Below are positions 18,712 through 26,687 of a stretch of DNA of 64,000 nucleotides, piece by piece. Below the pieces are notes generated by a model. The model worked only from the letters and a program-made list of their open reading frames with translations. It was not told where the DNA came from and searched no databases. Positions within the stretch are counted from its first letter, which is position 1. The number at the start of each line of letters is the position of its first letter. A program made the translations under genes and the position numbers. The DNA is from Butyrivibrio sp. Su6. Lineage in GTDB: Bacteria; Bacillota; Clostridia; Lachnospirales; Lachnospiraceae. The stretch lies in assembly GCF_900108105.1 (NCBI RefSeq), contig NZ_FNUR01000015.1, positions 23,435 to 87,434 on the forward strand, read 5' to 3'.

Positions 18712-19368
18712 ATGAAATATGAAAATGCAAAGGATATTCTTCCAGCAAGCCTTTTGAGAGAAGTGCAAAAGTATGCAGAAGGAAAAGCCATCTATATACC
18801 TAAGCGCGAAAAATCAAAGGGCTGGGGAGAAGCATCTGGTTATCGTGAAAAACTGAATAAGAGAAATGCTCTCATCTGCAGCAGGTATGGCGCAGGTGCC
18901 GGTATTATGGAACTGGCGGAGGAGTTTTTTCTCTCTCCGGAATCGATCAAGAAAATAGTGTACGGTAAGAAGATAAAACTTCCGGAGTATTCGCCCACCA
19001 TATACTCCGCAAAGCAGTATTCGGATGCCGGTATAGGTGAAGAATGGGTAAGGATATATCTGGACAATGAAGGTATGGATACACCTGACGGATCAGAGTT
19101 TTTCCTGTCTGAACTTGTGAAAATCCCTCTTCGCCTTATAGAGGATGGTACAGGTGCGGAGGCAAAAGAAGAATCGGATGCGTATACAGATAAACCTTTG
19201 ATCATTATGTTCGAGGATCACAGATTCAGAAGTTTCTGTGGAGAAGAATATCTTGCTTTGCTGAGAAAGGAAAAGAAGAACGCTCACTGGGCTTTTATTT
19301 TCGTGAGCCACAAGGAGTACAGTTACTATCTTAACAACTTCGGCAAGCAGTTTCAGAGAGGAAAATGA
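18712..19368 (+). CDS. CD3324-like helix-turn-helix protein with extra C-terminal domain
   Basis: Residues 1-90 match the CD3324-like pattern: MKYENAKDILPASLL, AEGKAIYIPKR, WGEASGYREKL and a terminal HTH with LAEEFFLSPESIKKIVY. This family is thought to bind DNA. The remaining 125 residues are not typical and end in a short alpha/beta stretch (PLIIMFEDHRF and AFIFVSHKEY). It starts four bases after the preceding phosphotransferase-like gene, so the two are probably translated together. Confidence 0.7.
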   Translation: MKYENAKDILPASLLREVQKYAEGKAIYIPKREKSKGWGEASGYREKLNKRNALICSRYGAGAGIMELAEEFFLSPESIKKIVYGKKIKLPEYSPTIYSAKQYSDAGIGEEWVRIYLDNEGMDTPDGSEFFLSELVKIPLRLIEDGTGAEAKEESDAYTDKPLIIMFEDHRFRSFCGEEYLALLRKEKKNAHWAFIFVSHKEYSYYLNNFGKQFQRGK

Positions 19369-19432
19369 TTTAGAAAATCGAAAATGTGGGGTAAATGCGA
19401 GGAAGGGATACTTGTGGAATTGTGGGATGCCT

Positions 19433-19906
19433 ATGATGAGTAAAGAAATAAAAATTATAGAAGAGAAAGAAGTTAATCAGAAACAAAGAATTGCCAGAGA
19501 AATCCTAGAGGCATTACCTGACTGGTTTGGAATTCCTGAAGCCAGAGAACAGTACATAAAAGAAAGTCCAGATCAGCCATTCTTTGCTGCGTATGATTCG
19601 AATAAACCTATAGGTTTTCTTTGCCTTAAAGAAACAGGTAAAGAAACCGTTGAGCTCTGTGTTATGGGAGTGCTGAAAGATTATCACAGAAAGGGCATTG
19701 GAAGAAAACTTTTTGAACAGGCGAGAGAAAAGGCCAAGCAAGCGGGTTATTCGTTTATGCAGGTTAAGACGGTTCAGATGGGACGATACGAAGATTATGA
19801 TGCTACCAATCATTTTTATTTGTCCCTTGGGTTTAAAGAGTTTGAAGTGTTCCCGACTTTGTGGGACGAGTGGAATCCATGTCAGATATATGTAATGTCG
19901 CTTTGA
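19433..19906 (+). CDS. GNAT family N-acetyltransferase
   Basis: A 157-residue GNAT. The acetyl-CoA binding motif A is VMGVLKDYHRKGIGRKLFEQA, and motif B is YDATNHFYLSLGFKEFEVF. It probably acetylates an amine of a small molecule or protein, with unknown substrate. The start is uncertain: in-frame candidates are TTG 19412 (near GGAAGGG), ATG 19427, 19433 and 19436. I chose the double-Met start, which agrees with typical family N-termini. Confidence 0.8.
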   Translation: MMSKEIKIIEEKEVNQKQRIAREILEALPDWFGIPEAREQYIKESPDQPFFAAYDSNKPIGFLCLKETGKETVELCVMGVLKDYHRKGIGRKLFEQAREKAKQAGYSFMQVKTVQMGRYEDYDATNHFYLSLGFKEFEVFPTLWDEWNPCQIYVMSL

Positions 19907-20110
19907 TAACACTCCCGTGATGAAAATTTGATAACATTAGCTGATATAGTCTATGTAATATGGACAGCTGAACCCAAATGGAATCAAATCGTAACAGAAA
20001 ACCCTAACAAAAAATGTTTAAGACATAGGTTTAGTTAGGGAACTGGAATAACGGGTGAGTGGTTCCAAGTGGTTTGCAAGTGCATAGAAAACCAGTAATA
20101 TCAAGTGCTG

Positions 20111-20137
20111 AGAGCGTTTGCTCCCGGCTCTTTTTTT
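20111..20137 (+). terminator. terminator-like hairpin with long T-run
   Basis: AGAGC pairs with GCTCT across an inner GAGC-gttt-GCTC alternative, and seven T residues follow. There is no intact gene directly upstream, so it may belong to a lost gene. Confidence 0.55.
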
Positions 20138-20141
20138 GTAA

Positions 20142-20173
20142 TGATTCTAATAGTGATTCTAAATTGATTCTAT
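20142..20173. repeat. three tandem TGATTCTA direct repeats
   Basis: TGATTCTAA, TGATTCTAA and TGATTCTAT start at 20142, 20154 and 20165, so 12 and 11 bp apart, roughly one helical turn. Such short direct repeats resemble integrase arm-type or excisionase sites of mobile elements, which is an inference. Confidence 0.7.
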
Positions 20174-20204
20174 AAATAGCTTTCTCAAACCACACATTGC
20201 GTGC

Positions 20205-20681
20205 ATGGGGCGGGCGATGATTGCCTGTGAGAATAGTGGACACAGTGTTTTAGATGATTTTGCTGAGGTCAGCAAAATCGTGGATGCAGGAGCAACGTCC
20301 AAACCGATAAAAGATTATGAGTTGTCAAGATACGCATGTTATTTAATCGTTCAGAATGGTGACCCGCGCAAAGAAGTCATCGCGTTGGGACAGACACAGA
20401 AGATTCTTGATTATATGGGCAGTACCGAATTGATTGCCAATTTATTCAGAATATCGCAAACAGAAGAAAAGCTACGCAAGGATAGAGTTGAGGGAGCTGA
20501 GAATGCTACAAGCATTCATTACAATGTTGGAAAGGAAGTAAGAACAGCCATAAAGAAAATCGGTGGCACTATGCCGGAAGATTTACCTACACCTGAGAAA
20601 AGCATTCAACAGATTGAGCAGGAACAGATGGCAAGGCTTAAAGCAAAGGCAAAAAAAGGAAAAATACTGTTGGACGAGTGA
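20205..20681 (+). pseudogene. dinD: dinD (DNA damage-inducible protein D) with truncated start and internal deletion
   Basis: The 158 residues match two separate parts of DinD. MIACENSGHSVLDDFAEVSKIV through LSRYACYLIVQNGDPRKEVIALGQT is the N-terminal BRO-N-like region without its first 50 or so residues. It joins directly to QKILDYMGSTELIANLFRISQTEEKL, continuing to the C-terminal GGTMPEDLPTPEKSI. In full-length DinD roughly 70-90 residues lie between the two parts, so there is an in-frame internal deletion. The joint is at about 20390-20396. The frame is open and could give a short product, but without the missing core it is unlikely to work as DinD. Confidence 0.75.
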
Positions 20682-20698
20682 CATATGTGTCATAGGGC

Positions 20699-20732
20699 AA
20701 AGCAGATTATCCTCCACGAGGTAAACTGCTTT
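20699..20732 (+). terminator. hairpin after dinD remnant
   Basis: AAAGCAG pairs with CTGCTTT, and inside it CCTC pairs with GAGG. It is 18 bp after the remnant's stop; only a short T stretch follows. Confidence 0.4.
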
Positions 20733-20761
20733 ATCCTAAAAGAATTAAATAGAACATAAGT

Positions 20762-20812
20762 AACAGACCTTGAAAAGGACTAACGAGGCTCCTTTCCAAG
20801 GTCTGTTCTTTT
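20762..20812 (+). terminator. strong hairpin between dinD remnant and XRE gene
   Basis: AACAGACCTTG and AAAGG on the left pair with CCTTT and CAAGGTCTGTT on the right, a 16-bp stem with one mismatch, followed by CTTTT. It separates two converging genes. Confidence 0.8.
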
Positions 20813-21158
20813 AGCTTATTCCTGCTATTTTGTTTGCGTATGTAATTAACCGTTTTCTCGTTTCGTTTTCCGGATTTTGGCATAATTTGATGATTTCGAA
20901 TAGTTCCGAATCTGATGCTCTTGATATGGTATAGGATATGGGGCTGGAATCATCGGTAAGGTTCATCAGGTATTCTTTGGAAGTATCCAAAACCTGAGCA
21001 ATCACTTCTAAAGTCTGTATAGAAGGTGTTCTGGCGCCTGATTCGTACCTCAGATAAGCAGGTTGAGAGAGCTGCATTCTTTTGGCTGCTTCCATCTTGC
21101 TGATCCCAAGTTTTTCTCTGCACTCTTTTAATCTGTTTATATTCAGTGAAATACTCAT
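20811..21158 (-). CDS. XRE-family transcriptional repressor
   Basis: A 115-residue protein with an N-terminal lambda-repressor-like helix-turn-helix. LKECREKLGISKMEAAKRMQLSQPAYLRYESGARTPSIQTLEVIAQVLDTSKEYLM shows the canonical helices with the recognition helix near residues 30-42. The C-terminal 45 residues are helical, perhaps for dimerisation. It is divergent from a small hypothetical gene; the intergenic region holds a clear inverted-repeat operator and a consensus promoter for this gene, so autoregulation is likely. Confidence 0.85.
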   Translation of the reverse strand: MSISLNINRLKECREKLGISKMEAAKRMQLSQPAYLRYESGARTPSIQTLEVIAQVLDTSKEYLMNLTDDSSPISYTISRASDSELFEIIKLCQNPENETRKRLITYANKIAGIS

Positions 21159-21210
21159 ACTTTCTGAAAACTCCTTCGAAAACAGTATTTGATTTCGGTG
21201 TTATCTGTTG

Positions 21211-21239
21211 ATTATACCATTGGAATATGATACCATCAA
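21211..21239 (-). promoter_or_regulatory. promoter of the XRE gene
   Basis: On the minus strand TTGATG (21234-21239) and TATAAT (21211-21216) are separated by exactly 17 bp. The -10 box overlaps the operator arm at 21213-21223. Confidence 0.8.
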
Positions 21240-21256
21240 CACATACCAATGGTATA
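21213..21256. promoter_or_regulatory. inverted-repeat operator of the XRE repressor
   Basis: A perfect 11-bp inverted repeat: TATACCATTGG at 21213-21223 and CCAATGGTATA at 21246-21256. A third half-site ATACCAT lies between them at 21230-21236. It covers the repressor's -10 and spacer and lies upstream of the divergent small gene, as expected for a repressor controlling both. Confidence 0.8.
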
Positions 21257-21342
21257 TAAGAAAATAAATTTTGATACCTAAGCAAATCCTCTGACATTGG
21301 AGGGGGAAGGTTTTGCTGGAGCGGATGAGGAGAAATCGAACG

Positions 21343-21534
21343 ATGGCACCGAATATAAAAGATATGGAGAACAGACTGAACACATTGTATTGGACTGATT
21401 CTGAAAAGTACATGGAATTATTGGATGTGATAAAAGGGATGGGTTTTAAAGTCTATCGAAATCCTAAGGGAAAGCATAGAGTGCAGATGGACATGAGCAA
21501 TGCTTTTGGCGGTATATTTAAAGACATATTGTAA
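21343..21534 (+). CDS. small hypothetical protein divergent from XRE repressor
   Basis: About 63 residues, soluble and charged, ending HRVQMDMSNAFGGIFKDIL. I do not recognise the family. AGGAG at 21328-21332 is ten bases before ATG 21343; upstream in-frame starts at 21313 (TTG) and 21325 (ATG) are also possible and would add up to ten residues. Its position opposite the repressor, under the shared operator, suggests repressor-controlled expression. Confidence 0.55.
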   Translation: MAPNIKDMENRLNTLYWTDSEKYMELLDVIKGMGFKVYRNPKGKHRVQMDMSNAFGGIFKDIL

Positions 21535-21540
21535 TGCTGA

Positions 21541-21705
21541 TATGAAAGGGGGTTATGGTATGAACCGTCAACCAAAACAGAATACTATTTTGAAGGAGAG
21601 GATTATATAATTAAACATGATGGTAAAATTGACATGCCAGATGATATAATGCGTTTCATTCGAACAAAATGTCAAATAATGAGGAATGAGAAAAATGGGG
21701 AATGA
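21541..21705 (+). pseudogene. coding remnant lacking a start codon
   Basis: This frame is open for 54 codons after an in-frame TGA and has a protein-like composition (for example WYEPSTKTEYYFEGEDYIIK and DMPDDIMRFIRTKCQIM). It has no ATG, GTG or TTG start near its beginning. It looks like the C-terminal part of a small phage or plasmid-type protein whose 5' part was lost. It overlaps the start of the following BRO-N gene. Confidence 0.45.
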
Positions 21706-22561
21706 TAAAATACAGTTATTTGAAAATCAGCCGATTAGGACAGCGTGGGTAGAAGAAGAGGAGGAATGGTATTTCTCTGTTGTTGATGTGGTCAGAATAT
21801 TAACAGAACAGCCGGATACAGACGGTGCCAGGAATTATTGGAAGGTTCTGAAAAAGAGAATAAAAGAGGAAGGAAATGAACTGGTTACAAATTGTAACCA
21901 GTTGAAAATGAAAGCTCAGGATGGGAAAATGAGGTTGACAGATGTTGCTAATGCGGAGCAGCTTCTTCGCATTATCCAGTCGATTCCATCAAAGAAAGCA
22001 GAGCCCTTTAAGCTATGGCTTGCCCAGGTAGGACGAGAGAGGATGGAAGAAGTAATAGATCCTGAGCTTACAATAGAGCGTGCCCTTGAAACGTATGCCA
22101 AGAAAGGCTATTCAAGAGAATGGATCAATCAACGTTTGCAGGCAATTCAGGTGCGAAAAGAGCTTACTGATGAGTGGGACAAGCGAGGAGTCAAAAAGGG
22201 CGTTGAGTATGCTATTCTAACAGACGAAATTACAAAGGCATGGTCTGGAATGACAACAAGGCAATATAAGAACCTCAAAGGCCTGAAGAAAGAGAATCTT
22301 AGGGATAATATGTCGACTTTGGAACTGGTGCTTAATATGCTTGCAGAGGCAACTACAGCAGAAATCTCAAAGGAGAAGAAACCGGAGACTTTTGAAGATA
22401 ACCGCATTGTGGCAAACGAAGGTGGTGCAGCAGCTGGAGAAGCTAGAGCTGCTGTTGAAAAAAGAACAGGTAAACCAGTTATAACCAACAAGAGCGCAAA
22501 CGAACTACAGAATCTGGTTACCGGTCTAATTGAGGATATCGGAAAGCCAAACGACAATTAA
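21695..22561 (+). CDS. BRO-N domain (phage antirepressor-like) protein
   Basis: A 288-residue protein. The BRO-N part covers about residues 5-110 with IRTAWVEEEEEWYFSVVDVVRIL, RNYWKVLKKRI and ANAEQLLRIIQSIPSKKAEPFKLWLAQVG. Next comes a middle segment with the repeated pattern SREWINQRLQAIQVRKELTDEW. The C-terminal NRIVANEGGAAAGEARAAVEKRTGKPV is typical of this prophage-associated family. Its exact role is unknown; relatives antagonise phage repressors or occur next to DinD. ATG 21695 has GAGGA nine bases upstream; ATG 21686 is the alternative. Confidence 0.8.
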   Translation: MGNDKIQLFENQPIRTAWVEEEEEWYFSVVDVVRILTEQPDTDGARNYWKVLKKRIKEEGNELVTNCNQLKMKAQDGKMRLTDVANAEQLLRIIQSIPSKKAEPFKLWLAQVGRERMEEVIDPELTIERALETYAKKGYSREWINQRLQAIQVRKELTDEWDKRGVKKGVEYAILTDEITKAWSGMTTRQYKNLKGLKKENLRDNMSTLELVLNMLAEATTAEISKEKKPETFEDNRIVANEGGAAAGEARAAVEKRTGKPVITNKSANELQNLVTGLIEDIGKPNDN

Positions 22562-22612
22562 CGACTAAGAAAGAAAGCAAATTAAACGTATCTACGAAAT
22601 CAAAGCATGAAA

Positions 22613-22648
22613 AAAGCTGAGCTATAAAAAGTTCAGCTTTATTATTTT
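22613..22648 (+). terminator. terminator after the BRO-N gene
   Basis: AAAGCTGA pairs with TCAGCTTT across a 12-base loop, then ATTATTTT. It marks the right end of the accessory segment. Confidence 0.65.
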
Positions 22649-22772
22649 ACACAAAAAGTAATGAAGTCATGGTTACATTTTTGAAAAAATTTTTTTTCAG
22701 GTGATATATTTCTGCGGTTAGAATCGTATTATAGTTAGAAGGCCTTCTAAAAAACAGAAAGGGAGTTTTGTT

Positions 22773-23276
22773 ATGGAGGAAAAAGAAGCAAGGCGGATAC
22801 TGGAAACATACGCTGACATGATACTTAGAATCAGTTATAGTTACCTTCGCCATACATATGATGCAGAGGACATCTGCCAGAATGTAATACTGAAATACCT
22901 GTCCTCCCACCAAAGATTTGATAGTCGCGAGCATGAAAAAGCCTGGATTATCAGGACTACAATCAATGCGTGCAAGGATCTGAGAAAGAGTGCTTTCTTC
23001 AGAAATACGATAGGACTAGATGCGTTAACGGAAAGGGCTGTACCGGAGGAACCGGTGTCTGTTCTTACAGAAGAGCTTAAAAAGCTTCCGGCAAATTACA
23101 GGATAAGCATCCACCTCTTTTATTACGAAGAGTATACCATCAAAGAAATTGCCCAGATCCTTGGAAAAAGAGAAACCGTAGTTGCCAATTATCTATCAAG
23201 AGGCAGGAAAAGGCTCAAGGACTCATTATCTAAGAATTCTCGTTTTTTACTAAAGGAAGGTGAAGCATATGAATGA
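22773..23276 (+). CDS. ECF-type RNA polymerase sigma factor
   Basis: A 167-residue sigma-70-family factor. Region 2 shows RISYSYLRHTYDAEDICQNVILKYL and HEKAWIIRTTINACKDLRK. Region 4 shows LPANYRISIHLFYYEEYTIKEIAQILGKRETVVANYLSRGRKRLK. There is no region 1 or 3, as in ECF sigma factors. It overlaps the following membrane-protein gene by eight bases, the usual layout of a sigma factor with its membrane regulator. Confidence 0.92.
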   Translation: MEEKEARRILETYADMILRISYSYLRHTYDAEDICQNVILKYLSSHQRFDSREHEKAWIIRTTINACKDLRKSAFFRNTIGLDALTERAVPEEPVSVLTEELKKLPANYRISIHLFYYEEYTIKEIAQILGKRETVVANYLSRGRKRLKDSLSKNSRFLLKEGEAYE

Positions 23277-24066
23277 TCAGATAAAAGAGATTTATAACCA
23301 CTCCATGAATGAACTCTGTTTCTCAGGACAAGCTAAAGAAAAAATGTTACGCGTGATAAGCGAGCAGTACTCAGAACAGAACATTGGAGGAAAGATTATG
23401 AAGGCAGGTTTCAGCTTTAAGAAAGCAGGTATCGTTGCAGTAGCATGTGTAATGCTCATTGGAACTACTGCATTTGCAGGAAGTAGCATTGTTTCGAGCA
23501 TTGAAAGCCACAACAGGATTGGCAGTGAGATTACAGCATATGAGGATATGGCAAAACTTGAAAGGACTATCAGCATGGATGTCCTTACGGTTAAAAAGTT
23601 CAGCAATGGCTTTACATTCAGTAACGCCGAAATCATTGATGTGTCAGATTATAACGAGGAAGGAGCAGATCTTGCGGATATTTCAGGAGTTAACGTCACA
23701 TATACAAAAGACGCAATGGCTGATATCTACTTGAATGCCGAGCCGGTAAGCACCTTAAGAAGCTATGAAGACACGTCTATGGAAACGAGGATGGTCGGTG
23801 ATGTTGCCGTAAAATACAGCCTGGATGAATATCTTTTCCTTCCGCCTAGCATGGAAGGACAGGTATCACAGGAACTTATTGACAGGATGGAAAATGATGA
23901 CCATTTCTTCATTAGCTATGGTTCAGATCAGGAAGAAACTCAGATGATCACAAATCTTTCATTTGATGTTGATGGCGTTCACTACTGTCTTACGACCTTC
24001 GATACAACATTAACTGTAGATGAACTTTTTGGTATGGCAGGTGAATTGATTATATCAGGAAAATAA
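23269..24066 (+). CDS. putative membrane anti-sigma factor (DUF4179-like)
   Basis: A 265-residue single-pass membrane protein: a short cytoplasmic N-terminus of about 45 residues, a membrane helix around AGIVAVACVMLIGTTAFAG, and a 190-residue extracytoplasmic domain. Position and translational overlap with the ECF sigma gene suggest that it holds the sigma factor inactive until a signal arrives. ATG 23269 follows AAGGAAGG at 23253-23260. The extracytoplasmic part is not recognised in detail. Confidence 0.75.
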   Translation: MNDQIKEIYNHSMNELCFSGQAKEKMLRVISEQYSEQNIGGKIMKAGFSFKKAGIVAVACVMLIGTTAFAGSSIVSSIESHNRIGSEITAYEDMAKLERTISMDVLTVKKFSNGFTFSNAEIIDVSDYNEEGADLADISGVNVTYTKDAMADIYLNAEPVSTLRSYEDTSMETRMVGDVAVKYSLDEYLFLPPSMEGQVSQELIDRMENDDHFFISYGSDQEETQMITNLSFDVDGVHYCLTTFDTTLTVDELFGMAGELIISGK

Positions 24067-24083
24067 TATATAACTATTATTGA

Positions 24084-24114
24084 GAGCTGTCTGTATTCGG
24101 GCAGCTCCCATTTT
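24084..24114 (+). terminator. hairpin after the sigma/anti-sigma operon
   Basis: GAGCTG pairs with CAGCTC around a 12-base loop with further C-G pairs, followed by CCATTTT. A weak intrinsic terminator. Confidence 0.5.
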
Positions 24115-24144
24115 GCTTGCATAAATAGTAGGGGGATTTTTCAA

Positions 24145-24864
24145 ATGTTGCGTATAGCTGTTTGTGATGATGATATAGCAGATTGCGACAGAATATATGG
24201 GTTTGTTCAAGATTATATAAATAGAAATGATTTGGTTGCAGATGTGAGAAAGTATACTCACCCAGATTTAATGCTAACTGAGAGTGTGGCCTTTCATCCC
24301 AATATCTATATTTTAGACATTGTTATGCCCATGCTTACTGGCTTAGAAGCAGCCAAAGAAGTTCGTTGGACCCAAAAAAATGCCCAGATTATTTTTGCAA
24401 CTTCTGAAAAATCTTATGCTTTAGAGGCATATGATGTTAGCCCTATTAATTATATTTTAAAGCCAGTGGATAAAAATAAGCTGGAACAATCTTTGAATAG
24501 GGCTATTTCTAACATTGGGCCTGAGGATGAACAGTCAATCACGGTAAAAATCAAAGGCGGATTTGCCACAATTCGTATATGCGATATTATGTATGTTGAT
24601 TGCAGTAATCACAAGGTGACATTCCATTTATTATCAAATGATCCAATTGCAACTCCCACCTTACGAATCGGATTTGCAGAATATGTCGAGGAGTTACTTC
24701 CGACTGACATGTTTTTACGATGCCATGAATCCATTGTTGTAAATATAGCAGCTATAGATAAATTGGTGAAATATGAAATAGCACTTCGTAACAAGGAGAT
24801 TATTCCTGTTTCTAGAAATCGTTATGATGAAATAGCATCAGCTTATATGGATTATAGACTTTAA
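24145..24864 (+). CDS. LytTR-family response regulator (AgrA/VirR type)
   Basis: A 239-residue regulator with a receiver domain (acidic pocket Asp8-Asp10, phosphoacceptor Asp58 in YILDIVMP, and Lys in LKPVDK) and a C-terminal LytTR DNA-binding domain (residues 140-238, including IMYVDCSNHKV, FLRCHESIVVN and VSRNRY). It is 18 bp before the cognate histidine kinase gene. GGGGG precedes ATG 24145. Confidence 0.92.
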   Translation: MLRIAVCDDDIADCDRIYGFVQDYINRNDLVADVRKYTHPDLMLTESVAFHPNIYILDIVMPMLTGLEAAKEVRWTQKNAQIIFATSEKSYALEAYDVSPINYILKPVDKNKLEQSLNRAISNIGPEDEQSITVKIKGGFATIRICDIMYVDCSNHKVTFHLLSNDPIATPTLRIGFAEYVEELLPTDMFLRCHESIVVNIAAIDKLVKYEIALRNKEIIPVSRNRYDEIASAYMDYRL

Positions 24865-24882
24865 TAATACAAAGGGAAAATA

Positions 24883-26502
24883 ATGCAGACCTACGTCGTT
24901 TCAATTCTTTACATCAGTATCATTATTTTGTTTTTGGAATGCTATACAGTTTTTAAGAACATGAAGTCAAAGCTGCACCAGTATTTGTTCTTTTGCTGTG
25001 TGGCCATGCTTGTAAACAATATTGGCTACTTGCTGGGGATTCAATCAACTTCGCTAGAATCCCGTGTTTTGGCTGTAAAGTTTTCATATGCTGGGAGAGT
25101 GTGGATCGCCTACACACTCTTTATGTTTGCCATAGAATTGTGCCAGGTGAATTTTCCGCGAATCGCTAAAGAGGTGCTGCTCTTTATGCATGCGAGTATT
25201 TATATTTCGGTCTTAACAGTAGGAAAGCATTGTCTTTATTACACTTGGGTTGAATCTGTATATGAGAATGGCATACTTGTTCTAAAGCATGGTTGTGGTA
25301 TCTTTTATCATATTTTGATGTTTATGCAAATGCTATACATTATCTTTGGATTTTATATGTTGTTTTCCACTTATAGGATATTGAAGAATCCAATTACCAA
25401 GAAATGCTTTAGAACTGTGACTTTGGCAATACTATCACTTAGTATTTTTTACATTATTCAAATCACTCATATTCTTCCGATTTCTCAGGTGTTCGATCTA
25501 TCTGTTATAGGAAATATTGTGCTGGTTATACTTCTTTATGTGGCAATAGTAAGGTGTAATCTGCTTAGCCTCATAGAAATGGCAAAGGACTATATTATAG
25601 ATGGTTTGACAGAGGGAATAATTGCTGTGGATACTGTGGGCAAAGTAAAGTATTACAACAAGCTGGCATTGAAAATATTCCCTGAGATTATTGAGCCAAA
25701 TGCAGATCTGCCATCGGCCCTGACAGAGGCAATTACTAGTGATAATGAGTACACTTTCGATAATCGTATATACGTTATAGAGAAAAATGTTTTACATAAC
25801 GATTATTGTGTAGTTGGTGATATATATGTGCTTTCTGATGCCACAGATTTAAAAGAAAAAGAGTACAAGCTAAAAGCTGATGCTCAGCTATATCAGCTGG
25901 CTGCAAAAACAATGAAGGAGAGATTGTTGCTTGCAGAAGAATTTGTGAAGCAGGATAGAAAACTGCGACATGACAGGAGACATTTTGAAGCGCTTTTAAT
26001 GACATTGCTTCAGGATGGGAATGTGGACGAAGCAAAGAAATATCTTTCGGAGCAGTTGGCGGAGGAGCCAGGGACAATCAAAAGATACTGTGATAATACC
26101 ACTATCAATGTGGCACTGATGTTTTATGTAAATGCCGCAGAAAAGAATAATATATCGGTGGAGACTAATATTAGTATTCCAGCAACTATTTCTATGGATG
26201 ATCTGCACCTTGGAATTGTAATGGCTAATTTGCTTGAGAATGCCATCAATGCCTGCAAAAATGTACCTGAAGACAAACGTTTTATCCATATCAAAGCGGT
26301 ATATAAAGAGCAGCTGCTTTTAGAAATTGAGAATTCATGTGCTTCAAAAGTACCTTTAAATGAAAAGGGATATCCATTCTCCAATGAAGTTGGGCATGGC
26401 ATCGGAACCCAAAGTGTGCTGTCTTTCGTGGAAGAAACGGGAGGTTTCATTCAATATGAATCAAACGATAATTCATTCAAAGTGCGGATGATTTTGAATT
26501 AA
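24883..26502 (+). CDS. sensor histidine kinase, 7TM sensor and GHKL ATPase
   Basis: A 539-residue kinase. Residues 1-230 form about seven membrane helices of the HisKA-7TM type, followed by a PAS-like region (DGLTEGIIAVDTVGKVKYYN). The H-box is RKLRHDRRHF with phosphoacceptor His363. The ATPase domain shows NLLENAINAC (N-box) and VGHGIGTQSV (G-box). This is the AgrC-like HPK10 class usually paired with LytTR regulators. No agrB or agrD gene is adjacent, so the input is unknown. Confidence 0.92.
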   Translation: MQTYVVSILYISIIILFLECYTVFKNMKSKLHQYLFFCCVAMLVNNIGYLLGIQSTSLESRVLAVKFSYAGRVWIAYTLFMFAIELCQVNFPRIAKEVLLFMHASIYISVLTVGKHCLYYTWVESVYENGILVLKHGCGIFYHILMFMQMLYIIFGFYMLFSTYRILKNPITKKCFRTVTLAILSLSIFYIIQITHILPISQVFDLSVIGNIVLVILLYVAIVRCNLLSLIEMAKDYIIDGLTEGIIAVDTVGKVKYYNKLALKIFPEIIEPNADLPSALTEAITSDNEYTFDNRIYVIEKNVLHNDYCVVGDIYVLSDATDLKEKEYKLKADAQLYQLAAKTMKERLLLAEEFVKQDRKLRHDRRHFEALLMTLLQDGNVDEAKKYLSEQLAEEPGTIKRYCDNTTINVALMFYVNAAEKNNISVETNISIPATISMDDLHLGIVMANLLENAINACKNVPEDKRFIHIKAVYKEQLLLEIENSCASKVPLNEKGYPFSNEVGHGIGTQSVLSFVEETGGFIQYESNDNSFKVRMILN

Positions 26503-26529
26503 TGTAAAAACCATAAATATGTTTACAGA

Positions 26530-26560
26530 GGCAATCTTCACGGAGGATTGTCTTTTTTTT
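26530..26560 (+). terminator. terminator after the two-component operon
   Basis: GGCAATC pairs with GATTGTC (one G-T pair) across an eight- to nine-base loop and is followed by eight T residues. Confidence 0.85.
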
Positions 26561-26687
26561 GAGTAATCCAGTTATTGAAAGTAAACGACAAAGCGTGTGT
26601 AATGAAATACCAATTAAGTGTAAAAAAACACATTTGACATTTGGGTGCTAACATTATCAATCGTGAAAATAAGTTATGGAGGTTGAA

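Larger units (their letters stand above)
19907..20204. other. non-coding junction region upstream of dinD remnant
   Basis: No gene. It contains a spaced inverted repeat CCCTAAC/GTTAGGG at about 20002-20040, a terminator-like hairpin near 20111-20137 and three TGATTCTA direct repeats at 20142-20173. The stretch GGAACTGGAATAACGGGTG near 20039 weakly recalls a guaA 3' end, but the match is too poor to call an attachment site. Confidence 0.5.

Noticed and set aside
20016..20060. attR copy of the guaA 3' end
   Set aside because: Only scattered matches to the guaA end were found by eye; not enough to call a direct repeat.
20031..20243. Minus-strand 70-residue open frame
   Set aside because: It crosses the dinD remnant start and non-coding repeats; no ribosome site and no recognised family.
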